A model generated the notes under the pieces. It searched no databases, was not told the DNA's origin, and was given only the letters and a program-made list of their open reading frames with translations. A program made the position numbers and the translations under genes. Below, one piece after another: positions 21,839 to 32,554 of a DNA stretch of 64,000 bases (positions are counted from its first letter, which is position 1; each line of letters opens with the position of its first letter). The stretch is taken from positions 159,638,456 to 159,702,455 of the forward strand of contig NC_053494.1 in the NCBI RefSeq assembly GCF_905171775.1, given 5' to 3'. This DNA is from Rana temporaria. Taxonomy: Eukaryota > Chordata > Amphibia > Anura > Ranidae.

Positions 21839-22232
21839 GGAAAGGGAATAGCCACTCCAGGTGGGAACCCAGATGAATATCCTCCGTTGCAGACAACTCA
21901 GGTGCAGGCAATGGACTTAGCAAAGCAGGAACAAAGATTGTCTCTGGACAGCCGCACTCTGAACAAATTGTAGCCTTTTATTAAAAGAAGGACAGCACTA
22001 CAAGTCACAGCAAAATAAAATAAAACCTGACTGCTGACGCGTTTCACACTGAAACTAGTGCTTAGTCATAGCTATGACTAAGCACTAGTTTCAGTGGAAA
22101 ATGCATCAGCAGTCAGGTTTTATTTTATTTTGCTGTGGCTTGTAGTGCTGTCCTTTTAATAAAAGGCTACAATTTGTTCAGAGTGCGGCTGTCCAGAGAC
22201 AATCTTTGTTCCTGCTTTGCCCCGTCTTCTAG
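21839..22232. mobile_element. Palindromic insertion flanked by 16-bp direct repeats
   Basis: 21920-22220 is a palindrome with arms of about 150 bp (GCAAAGCAGGAACAAAGATT to the mirrored AATCTTTGTTCCTGCTTTGC), with the centre TCATAGCTATGA near 22071 and few mismatches, mainly around GACGCGTTTCACACTG against CAGTGGAAAATGCATC. The segment is flanked by TGCCCCGTCTTCTAGG at 21823-21838 and 22217-22232. The 16-bp direct repeat looks like a target duplication and is longer than DNA transposons normally make. Confidence 0.75.
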
Positions 22233-23768
22233 GAGTGTCAGAATTACAAGACTGGCTGAACACATGTACAAATTATTTCATTTGTACTTTGAAATGAGTT
22301 GGACTTCCTTGTTAAACAGCTTATTTTCTACTAGCATCTAATTCAAATTACATTTATAATGTCATACAAAAAGCTTCCAAGATGCATGAGTAAGGATGGG
22401 TATGCACAGGTCGAAAATGGTCAGTTTGGCCGGAACCAGCTGACTTTTGGCTGTGTGCACAGTTGTCGGTTCTGCAGTAGCTGGTCCTAGCTTCTGTCGA
22501 ACGATCATGCTGGAAAACCAGCATCTGACTGGCATCCGATAAGCACTGCCAGTCAATGGTTGCATGCGCTGATCGGTGTGTTTTGGCGGGAAAGGCAGGC
22601 CCCCTGTCCAAACACGAAGGCACAGCAGAAGATCGTTGCACCAACAGCACTTGTTAGTACAGCGATCTGTTTTTTCCCCCCATTCAATCAAGCGGTTTGT
22701 GTGTACCCCACATAAAACAATCAGCCTACATCATCTTTTCCTTGCGTGTGGCCAGCCTACGGGGCTAAACGTTTACTTAAAGAGTCTAACAAACCATTTT
22801 CCCCGATAGCAGTGCAGAAGCAAGATTTACATCTGTCCATGCTGCTGGAGGAACCCACGACGAAAGATAATCAACCCAAGCCGGACCATAAACATGTAAT
22901 GACAAACCAGAGAATATGTTTGACATTTTTGTGTGAAAGAATTTGGTTTACAATTCAAGCTTTGTTTTTGTTAGCACTGCCGCGTGAAGATATATGCCCT
23001 GCAATTATCTCAACTGGAGAGAATAGATAATAGAGACACATTTGCAACGCACCACCAAGAAAGTTTTAAGGGCATTTCCTCAGATGTTGAGGCTTTTAAG
23101 AGATCTGTTATTCATCTTTTTACCACATCCCTCAATTATTTTCTTAAGTTCTAAATATAATCTACAATTCTGTTTACAGCTTTGGAAGTTTTTAACAACC
23201 CAAACTGCTAACAATTTAATCTAGCTCAATCGAGTAAAAAATAACACGTCAAAGAGAGATAAAAATGTTACTCGGCTTGTATAAAACAAAAAATAAAACT
23301 CCCAACAGTTCTTTGAGTGGATCTTTCCAATTTTAAACTCATAAAGTGCTGGTCGTAGGAATTAACAACCACATGATAATAGTTTATTTCTATTATGTTC
23401 GTCAAGTGGTCTTTATTTCGTTTTGAAATTTCCATCTTGAAACCTTGATGCGATTACTATTCAGTATCAATCGCAATCAATGTGCTGACTTTAACAAAGG
23501 TTAAGCACTCCAATCAATCAATCTTACTTCTAGCCTGGCTGGTGTTATAAAACCTTTAGATGACTAACCAACAGGAGCTATGATGCTTCCTCTAGTGGTA
23601 TAGTATTAAGATGTCCTTTGCTCATAAAACTTTGCAGCGAAGGCATAAAAACTGTATGGTAATGCTGTTTCATGTGCAAGAACTACACAATTATAGATCC
23701 ATGATGCATAACAAACTTTCAACTGGAATAGTGTAGTGGATGTTCTGACAAGGCAACAGATGACGTAC
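22233..23768. other. AGPS intron, mostly unique
   Basis: 22380-22760 contains a GC-richer repeat-like block (GGTCAGTTTGGCCGGAAC, TTTGGCGGGAAAGG). 22800-23768 looks like ordinary AT-rich intron leading to the donor side of the exon 23769-23858. Confidence 0.5.
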
Positions 23769-23858
23769 CTGCACGTTGATAGTGGTGGAAATTGAACGCC
23801 TCTTTCTTTGCATTCTCGAACAATTCTCTCTTTGACGTTTCGACAAAGATCTAGCACC
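23769..23858 (-). CDS. AGPS: AGPS exon (VLDLCRNVKERIV...STC)
   Basis: 90-bp exon. Its first base completes the arginine codon of the previous exon. It then encodes VLDLCRNVKERIVRECKERG followed by VQFPPLSTC, and ends with two bases of another arginine codon. The acceptor is TATATTGCAG and the donor GTACGTCA. This is the amphipathic helix region of human residues about 537-565, with PPLSTC where human has APFSTC. A TTAA-bounded repeat (23925-24947) starts only about 70 bp upstream of its acceptor. Confidence 0.95.
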
Positions 23859-23924
23859 CTGCAATATAAAAAAATATAATATTCATAACTATGTAGAGCA
23901 AGACATTCCAATGCTTTTTGGTCC

Positions 23925-24947
23925 TTAACCACTGGGCACGTAAACCCCCTTAATAACCAGACCAATTTTCAGCTTTCGGTGCTCTCACAATTTGAATGAC
24001 AATTACTCAGTCATACAACACTGTACCCAAATGAAATTTCCGTCCTTTTTTTCACACACATAGAGCTTTCTTTTGGTGGTATTTAATCACCGTTGGATTT
24101 TTTATTTTTTGCGCTATAAGAGAAAAAAGACTGAAAATTCTGTAAAAAAAAATAATTTTTCTTTGTTTCGGTTATAAAATTTGGCAAATTTAGTATTTTT
24201 TCTTCATTCTTTTGCATAAATGTGAAAGATGAAGTTACGCCGAGTAAATAGATACCCAACATGTCACCCTTCAAAATTGCACACGCTCGTGGAATGGCGC
24301 CAAACTTCGCTACTTAAAAATCCCCATAGACGACGTTGCAGGGTATTGTGGGGTATTGCGGAGTATTGTGGGATATTGCAGAGTATTGTGGGGTATTGGG
24401 GCATTGCAGAGTATTGTGGGATATTGCAGAGTATTGTGGGGTATTGGGGCATTGCAGAGTATTTTGGGGTATTGCAGAGTATGGGGGTATTGCAGAGTAT
24501 GGGGGCATTGCAGAGTATGGGGGCATTGCAGAGTATGGGGGCATTGCAGAGTATTGCACAGGGAGGGATGGATGGCTGGATCTGTGACTGAATGTGTCAC
24601 AGATCCAGCCCGCAGCAGCAGCAGCAGCAGCAGCTGCTGCTGCTTCCGCTCTCTCCCCTCTCCTCTCTCACACTGTACCGTTCGGTACAGAGAGGAGAGG
24701 GAGGAACCGGCGTCATCACATGACGCCGGTTTGTTTACTAGTGATCGCTCCGTCATTGGACGGAGCGATCACGTGGTAAACCGCCGCTATCAGCGGCGAT
24801 TTACCGTGAGACACACCGTGAGACTCCCGTGTGCGCGCCGCCCCACAGGGCGCGCGATTCTGGGAGGACGTACATTGACGCCCTCCCAGAGTTAAGCAAC
24901 CGCCTTGTAGACGTATTTCGTCTATAGGGCCGTTGTTAAGTGGTTAA
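23925..24947 (+). mobile_element. CCACTT-type TTAA element with internal minisatellite
   Basis: 1,023 bp from TTAACCACTGGGCACGTAAA to GTTGTTAAGTGGTTAA. The left 400 bp includes AGAGCTTTCTTTTGGTGGTA and ATGAAGTTACGCCGAGTAAA. The middle is a tandem array (24336-24556). The right part holds a (GCA)n/(TGC)n block at about 24609-24640 and three clean hairpins (around GTACCGTTCGGTAC, CCGGCGTCATCACATGACG and GATCGCTCCGTCATTGGACG). Its near twin is at 45182-46537. It begins about 70 bp upstream of an AGPS exon. Confidence 0.82.
24336..24556 (+). repeat. Minisatellite of 10-20 bp units inside the TTAA element
   Basis: Units built on GTATTGCGGAGTATTGTGGG-type 20-mers, with 19-bp (GGGGCATTGCAGAGTAT...) and shorter 18-bp forms (GGGGGCATTGCAGAGTAT) towards the right. 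Units change length from left to right in steps, as expected for repeated slippage. Both strands are open in several frames by chance. Confidence 0.88.
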
Positions 24948-25390
24948 AGCGGTAGTTCCCCCTCAAAAAATGTTTTACCCTTAGATTGATGCTCATTTTG
25001 TCTAGGGGAATCGGCTAGTTGTTTTAAAATCGAAGCTGTACTTACCGTTGTAGAGAGCGATCTTCTCCGCCGCTTCCGGGTATGGTCTTCGGGTATGGGC
25101 GTTCCACGATTTTCCGAAAGTAGCCGAACGTCGGTGCGCAGGCGCCGTATAGAGCCGCACCGACGTTCGGCTTCTTTCGGCTACTCGTGGCGCGATGTAT
25201 GCGACCGACGGAAGCCTGTCAATCAAACAGGAATGCCCAGTCTCGAAGACCATACCCGGAAGCGGCGGAGAAGATCGCTCTCTAAAACGGTAAGTACGGC
25301 TTCGATTTAAAAAAACTACCCGATTCCCCTTGACAAAATGAGCATCAATCTAAGGTTAAAAAAAAAATTCAGGGTGAACTCCCGCTTCAA
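24944..25390. mobile_element. AGCGG-type TTAA foldback element, sharing its TTAA with the neighbour
   Basis: The left end TTAAAGCGGTAGTTCCCCCT begins at the same TTAA (24944-24947) that ends the element at 23925-24947. The right end is AGGGTGAACTCCCGCTTCAA. The arms are long inverse copies (GGTATGGTCTTCGGGTATGG, CGCCGCTTCCGGG and their mirrors GAAGACCATACCCGG, AAGCGGCGGAG). Non-coding. Confidence 0.8.
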
Positions 25391-25454
25391 TACATCTCGT
25401 TGTCAGCACTAAGAACCGTTATCTCCACCTCAGTCACTATTCAGTTTCAAGCTT

Positions 25455-25577
25455 TTATTATGATTATTATACAGGATTTATATAGTGCTAACAGCTTGAG
25501 CAGTGCTTTACAGAGTGAGGGCAGACAGTACAGTTACAATACAATTAATTACAGGAGAAATCAGAGGGCCATACTAA
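25455..25577 (-). mobile_element. LINE 3' tail fragment
   Basis: About 120 bp that, inverted, read GGCCCTCTGATTTCTCCTGT, TGTAACTGTACTGTCTGCCC, GTAAAGCACTGCTC and TATATAAATCCTGTATAATA. This is the same 3' end as the LINE at 6355-7265, orientation reversed, with no coding part left. Confidence 0.75.
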
Positions 25578-26117
25578 TTTCTTATTACATTTCAAATGTA
25601 CACCTCTGAGAATTTTTAATTTCTGATTGTAGCGGGGAAATGATGCAAGTTCTTTGCACACTTTTTATACAGAAGACCAAGTAAATGTGTTGTCAAAAAA
25701 CAGGCAATGATATTTGACTGATTTGTGCATTGAATTTCTTAAATCTGAATGCACATTTGCAAACATACTAAAACTGCAGAAAAGTGACAGAAAAAGCTTA
25801 TATTGCAAAAAATATTTGTAGATGTGTTTGCAGGAGCTTTAGACTTACAAATACAATTAGAGGCTGTATTAAAAAGGAATGCTTGGATATGGATTCAAGC
25901 CCAATTCCAGCCATTTTGCCTCATTTCTCCCTGTGATGCCTGCACAAGAAATGGGAGGTGCAGTTGTCACAGGGTCAGGAAGGCACAGACAGTGATGAAA
26001 ACACTGAAGTTTTAACCCTTCCCCATTCTAATGAACACATTTGTATCTGTCCCTATTGGGATATTTAGAACTTTTGGTTGGCTTAAAGCCAAGATTAAAC
26101 GGGAGAGGCAAAAACAT

Positions 26118-26535
26118 ATTGGAAGCTTGGATTACGAGCATAATCCGTTCCAGGAGAATGCTCGTAATCCAAACCACTTGCATATCAAAGTGAGTTTACC
26201 CATAGAAGTCAATGGAAACTAAAAGAATTTGTTCCCCATTGACTTCAATGGCATGCAATACCGTATGTGGCCAGAGGTGGGGGGCGCCGGAGAGCCTCAG
26301 AAATCATCAGGGACAGCTCGGCTGACCTCGGAAAGGCTTGGAAACACCCAGGAACTAATATTTTTGAGTGGCTCCGAACCATTCACCAGCGCGCCCCCGT
26401 GCCAGCTTGAATTCTGCTTGTTTTGAGAGACAACACTCGTAAACAGAGTCAGAAAAAATAAAAAAATAAAAGCTGCTCGTCTTTTTTAAAATGCTCGTTA
26501 ACCGCGTTACTCGTAAACCAAGGTTTCACTGTATA
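26118..26535 (-). mobile_element. Repeat with ACAGTGAAACCTTGG end
   Basis: Read on the minus strand it begins ATACAGTGAAACCTTGGTTT and ACGAGTAACGCGG, and contains TTGGATTACGAGCAT at the other end, a motif I associate with a DNA repeat found in several vertebrates. A hairpin occurs around ACGAGCATAATCCGTTCC (26136). Non-coding. Confidence 0.5.
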
Positions 26536-26634
26536 TGCATTGGTAACCAGTCCAACCGAAGATCCCGACAATTTTAATACTTCTCTGATTTTTTTTTTTT
26601 TTTTTTTAACATTCAAAGCCTACGTATGAGGCCC

Positions 26635-26926
26635 TTAAAGTGTTTGTAAAGTTAACAAAAATGTTATACTAAGCTGCTCTGTGCACATTGGAGCCCTGAT
26701 CTGCCATTTCTCAGGTTCCCCACAGACACTCCTGGCTTCTCCTCTTAACCACGTGTCAAACAAGGTGAAAGTCTACGACTTCCATGTGCTCCTTGCAAAG
26801 GCCAGTTATAGGTGGAGGCAGTGGCCATTTGTTTGTTATGTTGAAATATTAGTGAGGGAACATACTGGACACCTTTGCTGCCATGGTGCTATATGCTGGG
26901 TGTCCAGTGCACCACTGGGCCTTTAA
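26635..26926. mobile_element. Probable TTAA-bounded repeat
   Basis: The left end TTAAAGTGTTTGTAAAGTTA resembles the GTTGTAAAG family. The right end GGGCCTTTAA resembles another. Interior AGTGGCCATTTG and the mirrored GGTGTCCAGT suggest a repeat, but the two ends do not pair, so borders are tentative. Confidence 0.4.
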
Positions 26927-28019
26927 GGAGGGGTGGGCTCCTACAGAAAATACTGGGGTGCCTTGATGGGGCTCTGAATCTTACACATGCATTTTCAACT
27001 GTGTGCAAACTAAAACGCCTGTTTTTAATGCATATGATTAGACAGGATAATTTGGTTGGTTAGCAGGCTGGTCGGTGAGTTGAGCTGGGAATTTCTTTGA
27101 TTTTGTTTTGACAGTCTATGACAGCATGCATACTCTCACAGGCTGACAGCCCTGGGGGAGAAACATCAGTTGGGTAAGTTAGAAGACCTGCCACTACTGG
27201 CTTGACAAAGGGCAGGGATACCTAAACTGTTGCTCTTTGGCTTAAAAGCAGCACCGCTTACATGCTTTTGTCAGATGTATCAGCTGGTTCAAACACAGCT
27301 GTTGGATGCTAGGTCACTATAAGAGCATATCAAGACTGACCATAAAGCCAGAAATGTTTCCCAGGACCACACACCAATACAGTGAATCACAAAACGGCTT
27401 CAGTTAGGCTCCTCTAACATGTTTCACCCATGTTGGCCTCTATGATCACAGTCCTACACAGATGACACATGTTAGAGGGGCTTTCCTGATGGGTGGAGAG
27501 CCAGCTGAAGCCATTTTGTGAACATTTGTTTTACGATTCATATTAGTGTCCAGTCCTGGGAAACATTTCCTGCTATATGGTTGGACGTGACATGCTCGTA
27601 TCAGAAACATTTGTTGCTATTTGGATGTCATCGTTCTGTAATCCACTTTTCATTTGTTTCTCCATTAGTGTTTTTTCCACCCCACTGGCTAGCTGTGCAA
27701 AGTAGTTCAGCTTGGCCATGCATACTATAGTACTGGTGGGCGAAGCACTGTGAACTTTAGTTGTCCTGCTCTTCAATAGACACAAAGTGTAGACAGTTAA
27801 GCCAGTATTGTTATTTATGTTTCTGCATAAACTCCACTCTCATGGAATGTCAAATATTAAGACAGTAATTGATCATTTATTTCTGCACACTTCCTATTAC
27901 TGTCCATCTGTTAAAAAGCGAATGCCATGCAGAAATGGAAAAACACATTTTTTTTGTAAATGTAGCTAGTGTAAGTATCCTAAATTGGCTTGGTATCGGC
28001 CTCTTGTTATCTTCTATAC
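26927..28019. other. AGPS intron, nothing recognised
   Basis: Contains the inverted pair TGTTTCCCAGGAC (27355) and GTCCTGGGAAACA (27553), with AAGCCAGAAAT and TTCACAAAATGGCTTCAGCT-like mirrors between, so 27300-27600 may be a foldback repeat. The remainder shows nothing. Confidence 0.45.
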
Positions 28020-28165
28020 CAGGGGTCTCCAAACTAAGGCCGTACAGTTGTTCAGGAACTACAATTCCCATCATGGTTAATCGTGTCTGTAAATGTCAGT
28101 TTCGCAATGCCTCATGGGACCTGTAGTTCCGCAACAGCTGGAGGGCCGTAGTTTGGAAATCCAAG
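28020..28165. mobile_element. Short hAT-type MITE, 146 bp
   Basis: The left end CAGGGGTCTCCAAAC pairs with GTTTGGAAATCCAAG on the right. The 8-bp flanks TTCTATAC (28012-28019) and TTCTATAG (28166-28173) differ at one base. The inside is an imperfect hairpin containing AACTACAATTCCCATCATGG and TCATGGGACCTGTAGTTCC. It lies about 150 bp from no exon and has no frame. Confidence 0.75.
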
Positions 28166-28516
28166 TTCTATAGAGTAGAGTACTGCACTGCAGGAGAAAG
28201 GTTGGGTAGTAGCAGCCAATTAGGTTTGCAGCATGCACATGTGCTTACAAGGAACATGCTGACAAAAGGAGATGGCAGAGTGATAGAGATGAGCTCCTCA
28301 GTGTGCCGATATGGGCAGGAAGGTGGCCTAGCTGCAATAGAGAGGTTACTAACCTGGTTTTGCTGTCTACAGCTCAGAAATTGCCAAAAAAATAAATAGA
28401 TTGACTGGTAAAACAGTTCCTATATATCCATTTTAAACATGTACTAATCTATTTGCCTGTGATTCAGAATAAAGGAAGTCTTGAGTTGAGCTTAATCAGT
28501 GTACATGGAGTCTTAC

Positions 28517-28578
28517 CTGTCCCACGGAACAGAAGTTTCAAAAGACTCTCCTATCAAAAAATAATCCATGCCAAGATC
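28517..28578 (-). CDS. AGPS: AGPS exon (DLGMDYFLIGESFETSVPWD)
   Basis: 62-bp exon encoding DLGMDYFLIGESFETSVPWD and the first two bases of an arginine codon. The acceptor is TTTTTGTAG and the donor GTAAGA. The GESFETS-PWDR block is diagnostic for AGPS and corresponds to human residues about 516-536. Gly for Ala, Met for Leu and Phe-Leu for Tyr-Val are mild substitutions near its start. The upstream intron is about 11.3 kb, of which the DIRS element makes up half. Confidence 0.95.
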
Positions 28579-29439
28579 CTACAAAAACACAAATAACAAA
28601 GTCTTATGGAAGTGTCAGTGATATGAAAGATGTTATTAATTACTTCACTTTTATGACAACACCGATATTTATATCTACAGTACATACAGGTTTAGTCAAG
28701 ATAAATACTTGGTTTAAATTCACTATCGTCTCAATGGGAAAAATTTGGCCATACAGATCACATGATCTGCAAAAAAAACCTTGAGCTGGAAAGTAGGAGA
28801 CCTCAAAAAACATTATATGACAAATGGAAGAACATGTGCGGAACAAAAGAAAGGTTCATCAACATTCAACTTGACAGAGAAAAAGATCTACATTTGTGCT
28901 TAATTTTGTCAAATTGAATCTTTGACAACCTTTCTTGGCCATGATTTGTCACAAATTGGTGTATAGGTGTTTAGAACCAAACTTATGTATTATGCAGGGC
29001 ATTACAAAATTGGCTGCATGATGCATATATCATTTATAAGGGATATTAAATGTAAGCACTAGTTCTAACACATATAAAGTACAATGAAAACCAGATCAAG
29101 AGTTATATAGAAATCCTTATCAATAGACAATCATGTGCATCACACAATACAGTCTATAACAACTTTAAAAACGTTGCTTTTGCTTTCAAAATCCACCTTA
29201 ATCGCTCACCACTTTAACGTGATTGTGCTCCTCAAATTAGACAGGCACTCGCCATCTTTAGTACCTCTCCATTACAGATAGGCAACTCAACTTCACATGC
29301 ATCTCCTCTGATTGTTTGCCTCCTTCCTACTGCAATAAGGTCACAGCGACCTGGCAATCCACAACTTTTTACCTCGCTTATCAGTCTGGATATGGCATCT
29401 TAATTTTAGCCATTAGATATGCAAGAAAAAACATATAGC
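28579..29439. other. AGPS intron, nothing recognised
   Basis: AT-rich intron upstream of the DLGMDYF exon, with no repeat ends or frames. 29220-29275 (CTCAAATTAGACAGGCACTC) recurs inverted at 31570-31600 (GTCTAATTTGAGGAGCAC), so the region 29200-31620 may be one large element interrupted by others. Confidence 0.45.
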
Positions 29440-30185
29440 TATATTCCGAAAGGGCGTCCTAACTTTGCGGCGGCGTAGCGTGTTTACGATACGCCGCCGT
29501 AAGTTAGCGAGGCAAGTACATGATTCACAAAGTACTTGCCTGCTAAGTTACGGCGGCGTAGCCTAAAGTGAGCGAGCGTAAGGGCGCCCAATTCAAAATA
29601 GGCTGAGGGGGCGTGTTTTATGTTAATGGGGCTAGACCTGACGTGATTGACGTATTTTACGAACGGCGCATGCGCCGTCCGCCTAAATATCCCAGTGTGT
29701 ATTGCGGCAAAGTACGCCGCACGGTCCTATTGATTTCGACGTGGACGTAAATGACGTAGACGTAAAACCCTATTCACGGACGACTTACGCAAACGACGTA
29801 AAATTTTCAAATTTCGACGCGGGAACGGCGGCCATACTTAACATTACTATTCCAGCTATTTGATGGATTAACTTTAGGCCTGATAATGCGTTACATAAAC
29901 TGTGTATCTGTACTGCGTCGGCCGGGCGTACGTTCGTGAATGGGCGTATCTACTCATTTACATATTCTACGCTGACCGCAATGGAAGCGCCACCTAGCGG
30001 TCAGCCTAAAGATTACACTTTAGGATACGACAGTGTAAGACACTTACGCCGCTCGTATCGGAGCCTAGTTTAAGCCTATCTGGTTACCAGAATACGCTTA
30101 AATTAGCGCCGATGCAAATTCAGACTTAGGCTGGCGTATCTACTGATACACCAGCCTAAGTCTCTCTGAATCTAGCTAATAGTGT
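29440..30185. mobile_element. CpG-rich interspersed repeat, copy 2, with TAGCTA ends
   Basis: The left end TAGCTATATTCCGAAAG and the right end CTCTCTGAATCTAGCTA are inverse over about 11 of 15 bases. Inside are the mirrored GGCGGCGTAGCG/CGCCGCCGTAAG hairpin near 29470-29505 and the core CCTATTCACGGACGACTTAC shared with copy 1. It stands out as a CpG island-like patch in AT-rich intron. Confidence 0.65.
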
Positions 30186-30628
30186 AATCTGTTTTTTAAA
30201 ATTATAAATATAAAAATAATAAGCACCTACACTAATGTACTCATTATATCTCACCACCAACAGATACCAGCTGATGTGTTTCATCAAAAACACTTTTTCA
30301 AAGATATTAAAAAAGTTAGTGTTAATGACAAAGAGCGTTGAGGTGCTTAATTTTCCAGGATAGAGAGTTTGTCCCTTTTTCCACCTTACTAATGGGGATG
30401 GTTTTTACAGTTTCCTTTTTGGAAGCCTGTAATCTGCATCTCAACCCTCTTTGTAAGCCGACTGCCTAGTTAAGAGTGGGTGCAGAAGGGGTTGCTTTGC
30501 CCTGGTACCCTACTGTACAATAGGAGGTTTCTTCTAGTTTTAGGTTTGTAAATGCATCTTATATAATTGAATTGATTAAAAGTAATTTTATCTGCACTGG
30601 CGCTCATCATCAGTTATATGGTCTATAG

Positions 30629-31133
30629 CAGTATTTCTCAACCTTTTTTCAGTTAAGGCACCCTTTAAAATTATGGACAGTCTCAAGGCTCCTCATTCTA
30701 AAATGAAAAAAAAAAGTCCAACAACATTACATATTGCAACTACATTCCACAGGTAGGACACCCAATATTAGGAGGTGATTCATTCTTCCAAAGCAAATAC
30801 ACTTTTGCACACTGTTACCGACTAGTCCTAATGTTTCTCAATTTCTCTCCATCAGTCAGCTAATGTGACCCCAGTGCTGAGGGAGAGAGGCACAGAAGGG
30901 TCAAACAAAGATGCTGTAGAGGCAACAGACATCCTCCTTTTTAACTGATGATGTCATTGGTTTTTAGGATGCCAGGGTCTAGAAAGTCGTAATGGTGCAT
31001 AATGAAAAACAATGGCTTTGGGCAACTAAAAGGCAGGCTTGATCCAGCTGCTGGCTTATGTACAATTTTTGAACAATTTTTAGGCATTTTCACCCCTGAA
31101 GAAACCTCAAGGCATGCTGGGTAAAAAAGGCTG
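30629..31133. mobile_element. hAT-type (Charlie-like) non-autonomous element
   Basis: The left end CAGTATTTCTCAACC is the classic terminal repeat of a vertebrate hAT group. The right end GGGTAAAAAAGGCTG is a worn inverse. It is flanked by GTCTATAG (30621-30628) and GCCTATAG (31134-31141), 7 of 8 bases identical, fitting the 8-bp duplication of hAT. No coding sequence inside. Confidence 0.75.
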
Positions 31134-31669
31134 GCCTATAGATCAAAACAGAACTTGCAAGAATAAAAACAGTTTCTCCCTGGTTACCTATGAAGATTTC
31201 ACCAATGTTTATGACAAAACGAATCAGATGGATATATTTCCATTGATTGTGAGATATAAAAGTGTATTATAGTGCTGTGAACACTTATTAAATGTGAGTG
31301 CAACAGCTTATTTTGTATTTATCATTTTAAATAAAACATTTTAAAACGGATTACATCTCTTTTTTTTGTATTTTTCACTGGTAACATACAAGACCATATC
31401 CAAACAGATAAGAGGGATACAAAGTTGTGAACTGACAGATCACCAATACCTTTCTGTAATGGGAAATAATGAAACAAAGTGGATCCTGCATGATAAACAC
31501 AAACCGCAGGACATGCATATAAAACGGAGTTACTTTTTTGTAATGGAGAGGTATGAAAGATGGTGAGCGCCTGTCTAATTTGAGGAGCACAATCCCATTT
31601 AAAGTGGTGAGTGGGAAGACAAAGTAGATTTTGGAGTGAATAAGGGGTCCTAAGAGGGGCTGCATGACC

Positions 31670-31755
31670 TACTTTTGGTGCAGTGTGATTTCAACCTATT
31701 CAAAATGAATGGGCTAAAATCACACTGCACAGAACTGCATGTAAATGGGCCCTAA
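31670..31755. repeat. Short hairpin repeat (GTGATTTCAACC / GGGCTAAAATCAC)
   Basis: TTGGTGCAGTGTGATTTCAA mirrors AAAATCACACTGCAC around the centre CTATTCAAAATGAATGGG. Member of the same loose group as 46689-46890. Confidence 0.6.
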
Positions 31756-32554
31756 AAGTTCACAGCGTTAAGATATACTATTCTGTGATAGACATTATTT
31801 GTAATATTGGCTGTGGTAAATTAATAAATTTGGAGTACTGCAGATGTTTAGAAGTATTAATTTGCAGTTGAAGTTGACCAGTAAAATGTAGCAGGAGCTC
31901 TATAAATGTGGGATATTAATTGGGTAAATTATAGTAAGAATTTATAGCACTTAAGTAAGTTTTAAAGATATATTCAGGAAATTCTGGCAATTTGCATAAA
32001 AGATAATTTCTAAGTTACAACTAAACTAGCCTCTCATTTAAACTATTAATAATGAGCTATAGACTAGACTTTTCCAGGTCAGTCATGCTACGCAAGTACT
32101 ATTGTAAATCTGATCAAAAAGGACCCAGCAGCTCTATATACAGAAACATTTGCATATAAAGACCAGTATTATAAAGAGTTATCGGTGTGCTACTAAAGCG
32201 GTTACTAAAAAGCTGCAGCTGTGCTAATGTTAGAAAGTTATCTAACTTTACCTCAAATCCTTTTAGTTTGGAATAAAAGGGGGAAAAAAAAAAAACACAT
32301 TCTGTCAGCTTTCAATCTCCAAAAAGGTCTATTGCAACAACACGGTACCCTTAGTCCATTGAAGCTCCAGATTTTCTATTCCATCTGTGACTCCATTGGA
32401 ATAGATTTCCCCTCGCTTCCTATCCCTGTGACACCCACATAAGAAATTGAGGAGCAGTTGTCATGGACAGCAATAAAAACACCAATAGAATTTATTCCAG
32501 AAAGGGTATTCTATCTAAATGGAATCTGCCCGAACCTCCTACTGTCGGACATGG
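31756..32554. other. AGPS intron, nothing recognised
   Basis: AT-rich. An A tract lies at 32285-32296 and a G run at 32555-32567. No gene. Confidence 0.6.

Noticed and set aside
24229..24895. Open frames of up to 179 codons with GIAEYCG-like repeats
   Set aside because: They follow the minisatellite of a transposon; several frames on both strands are open at once, as expected from a simple repeat.
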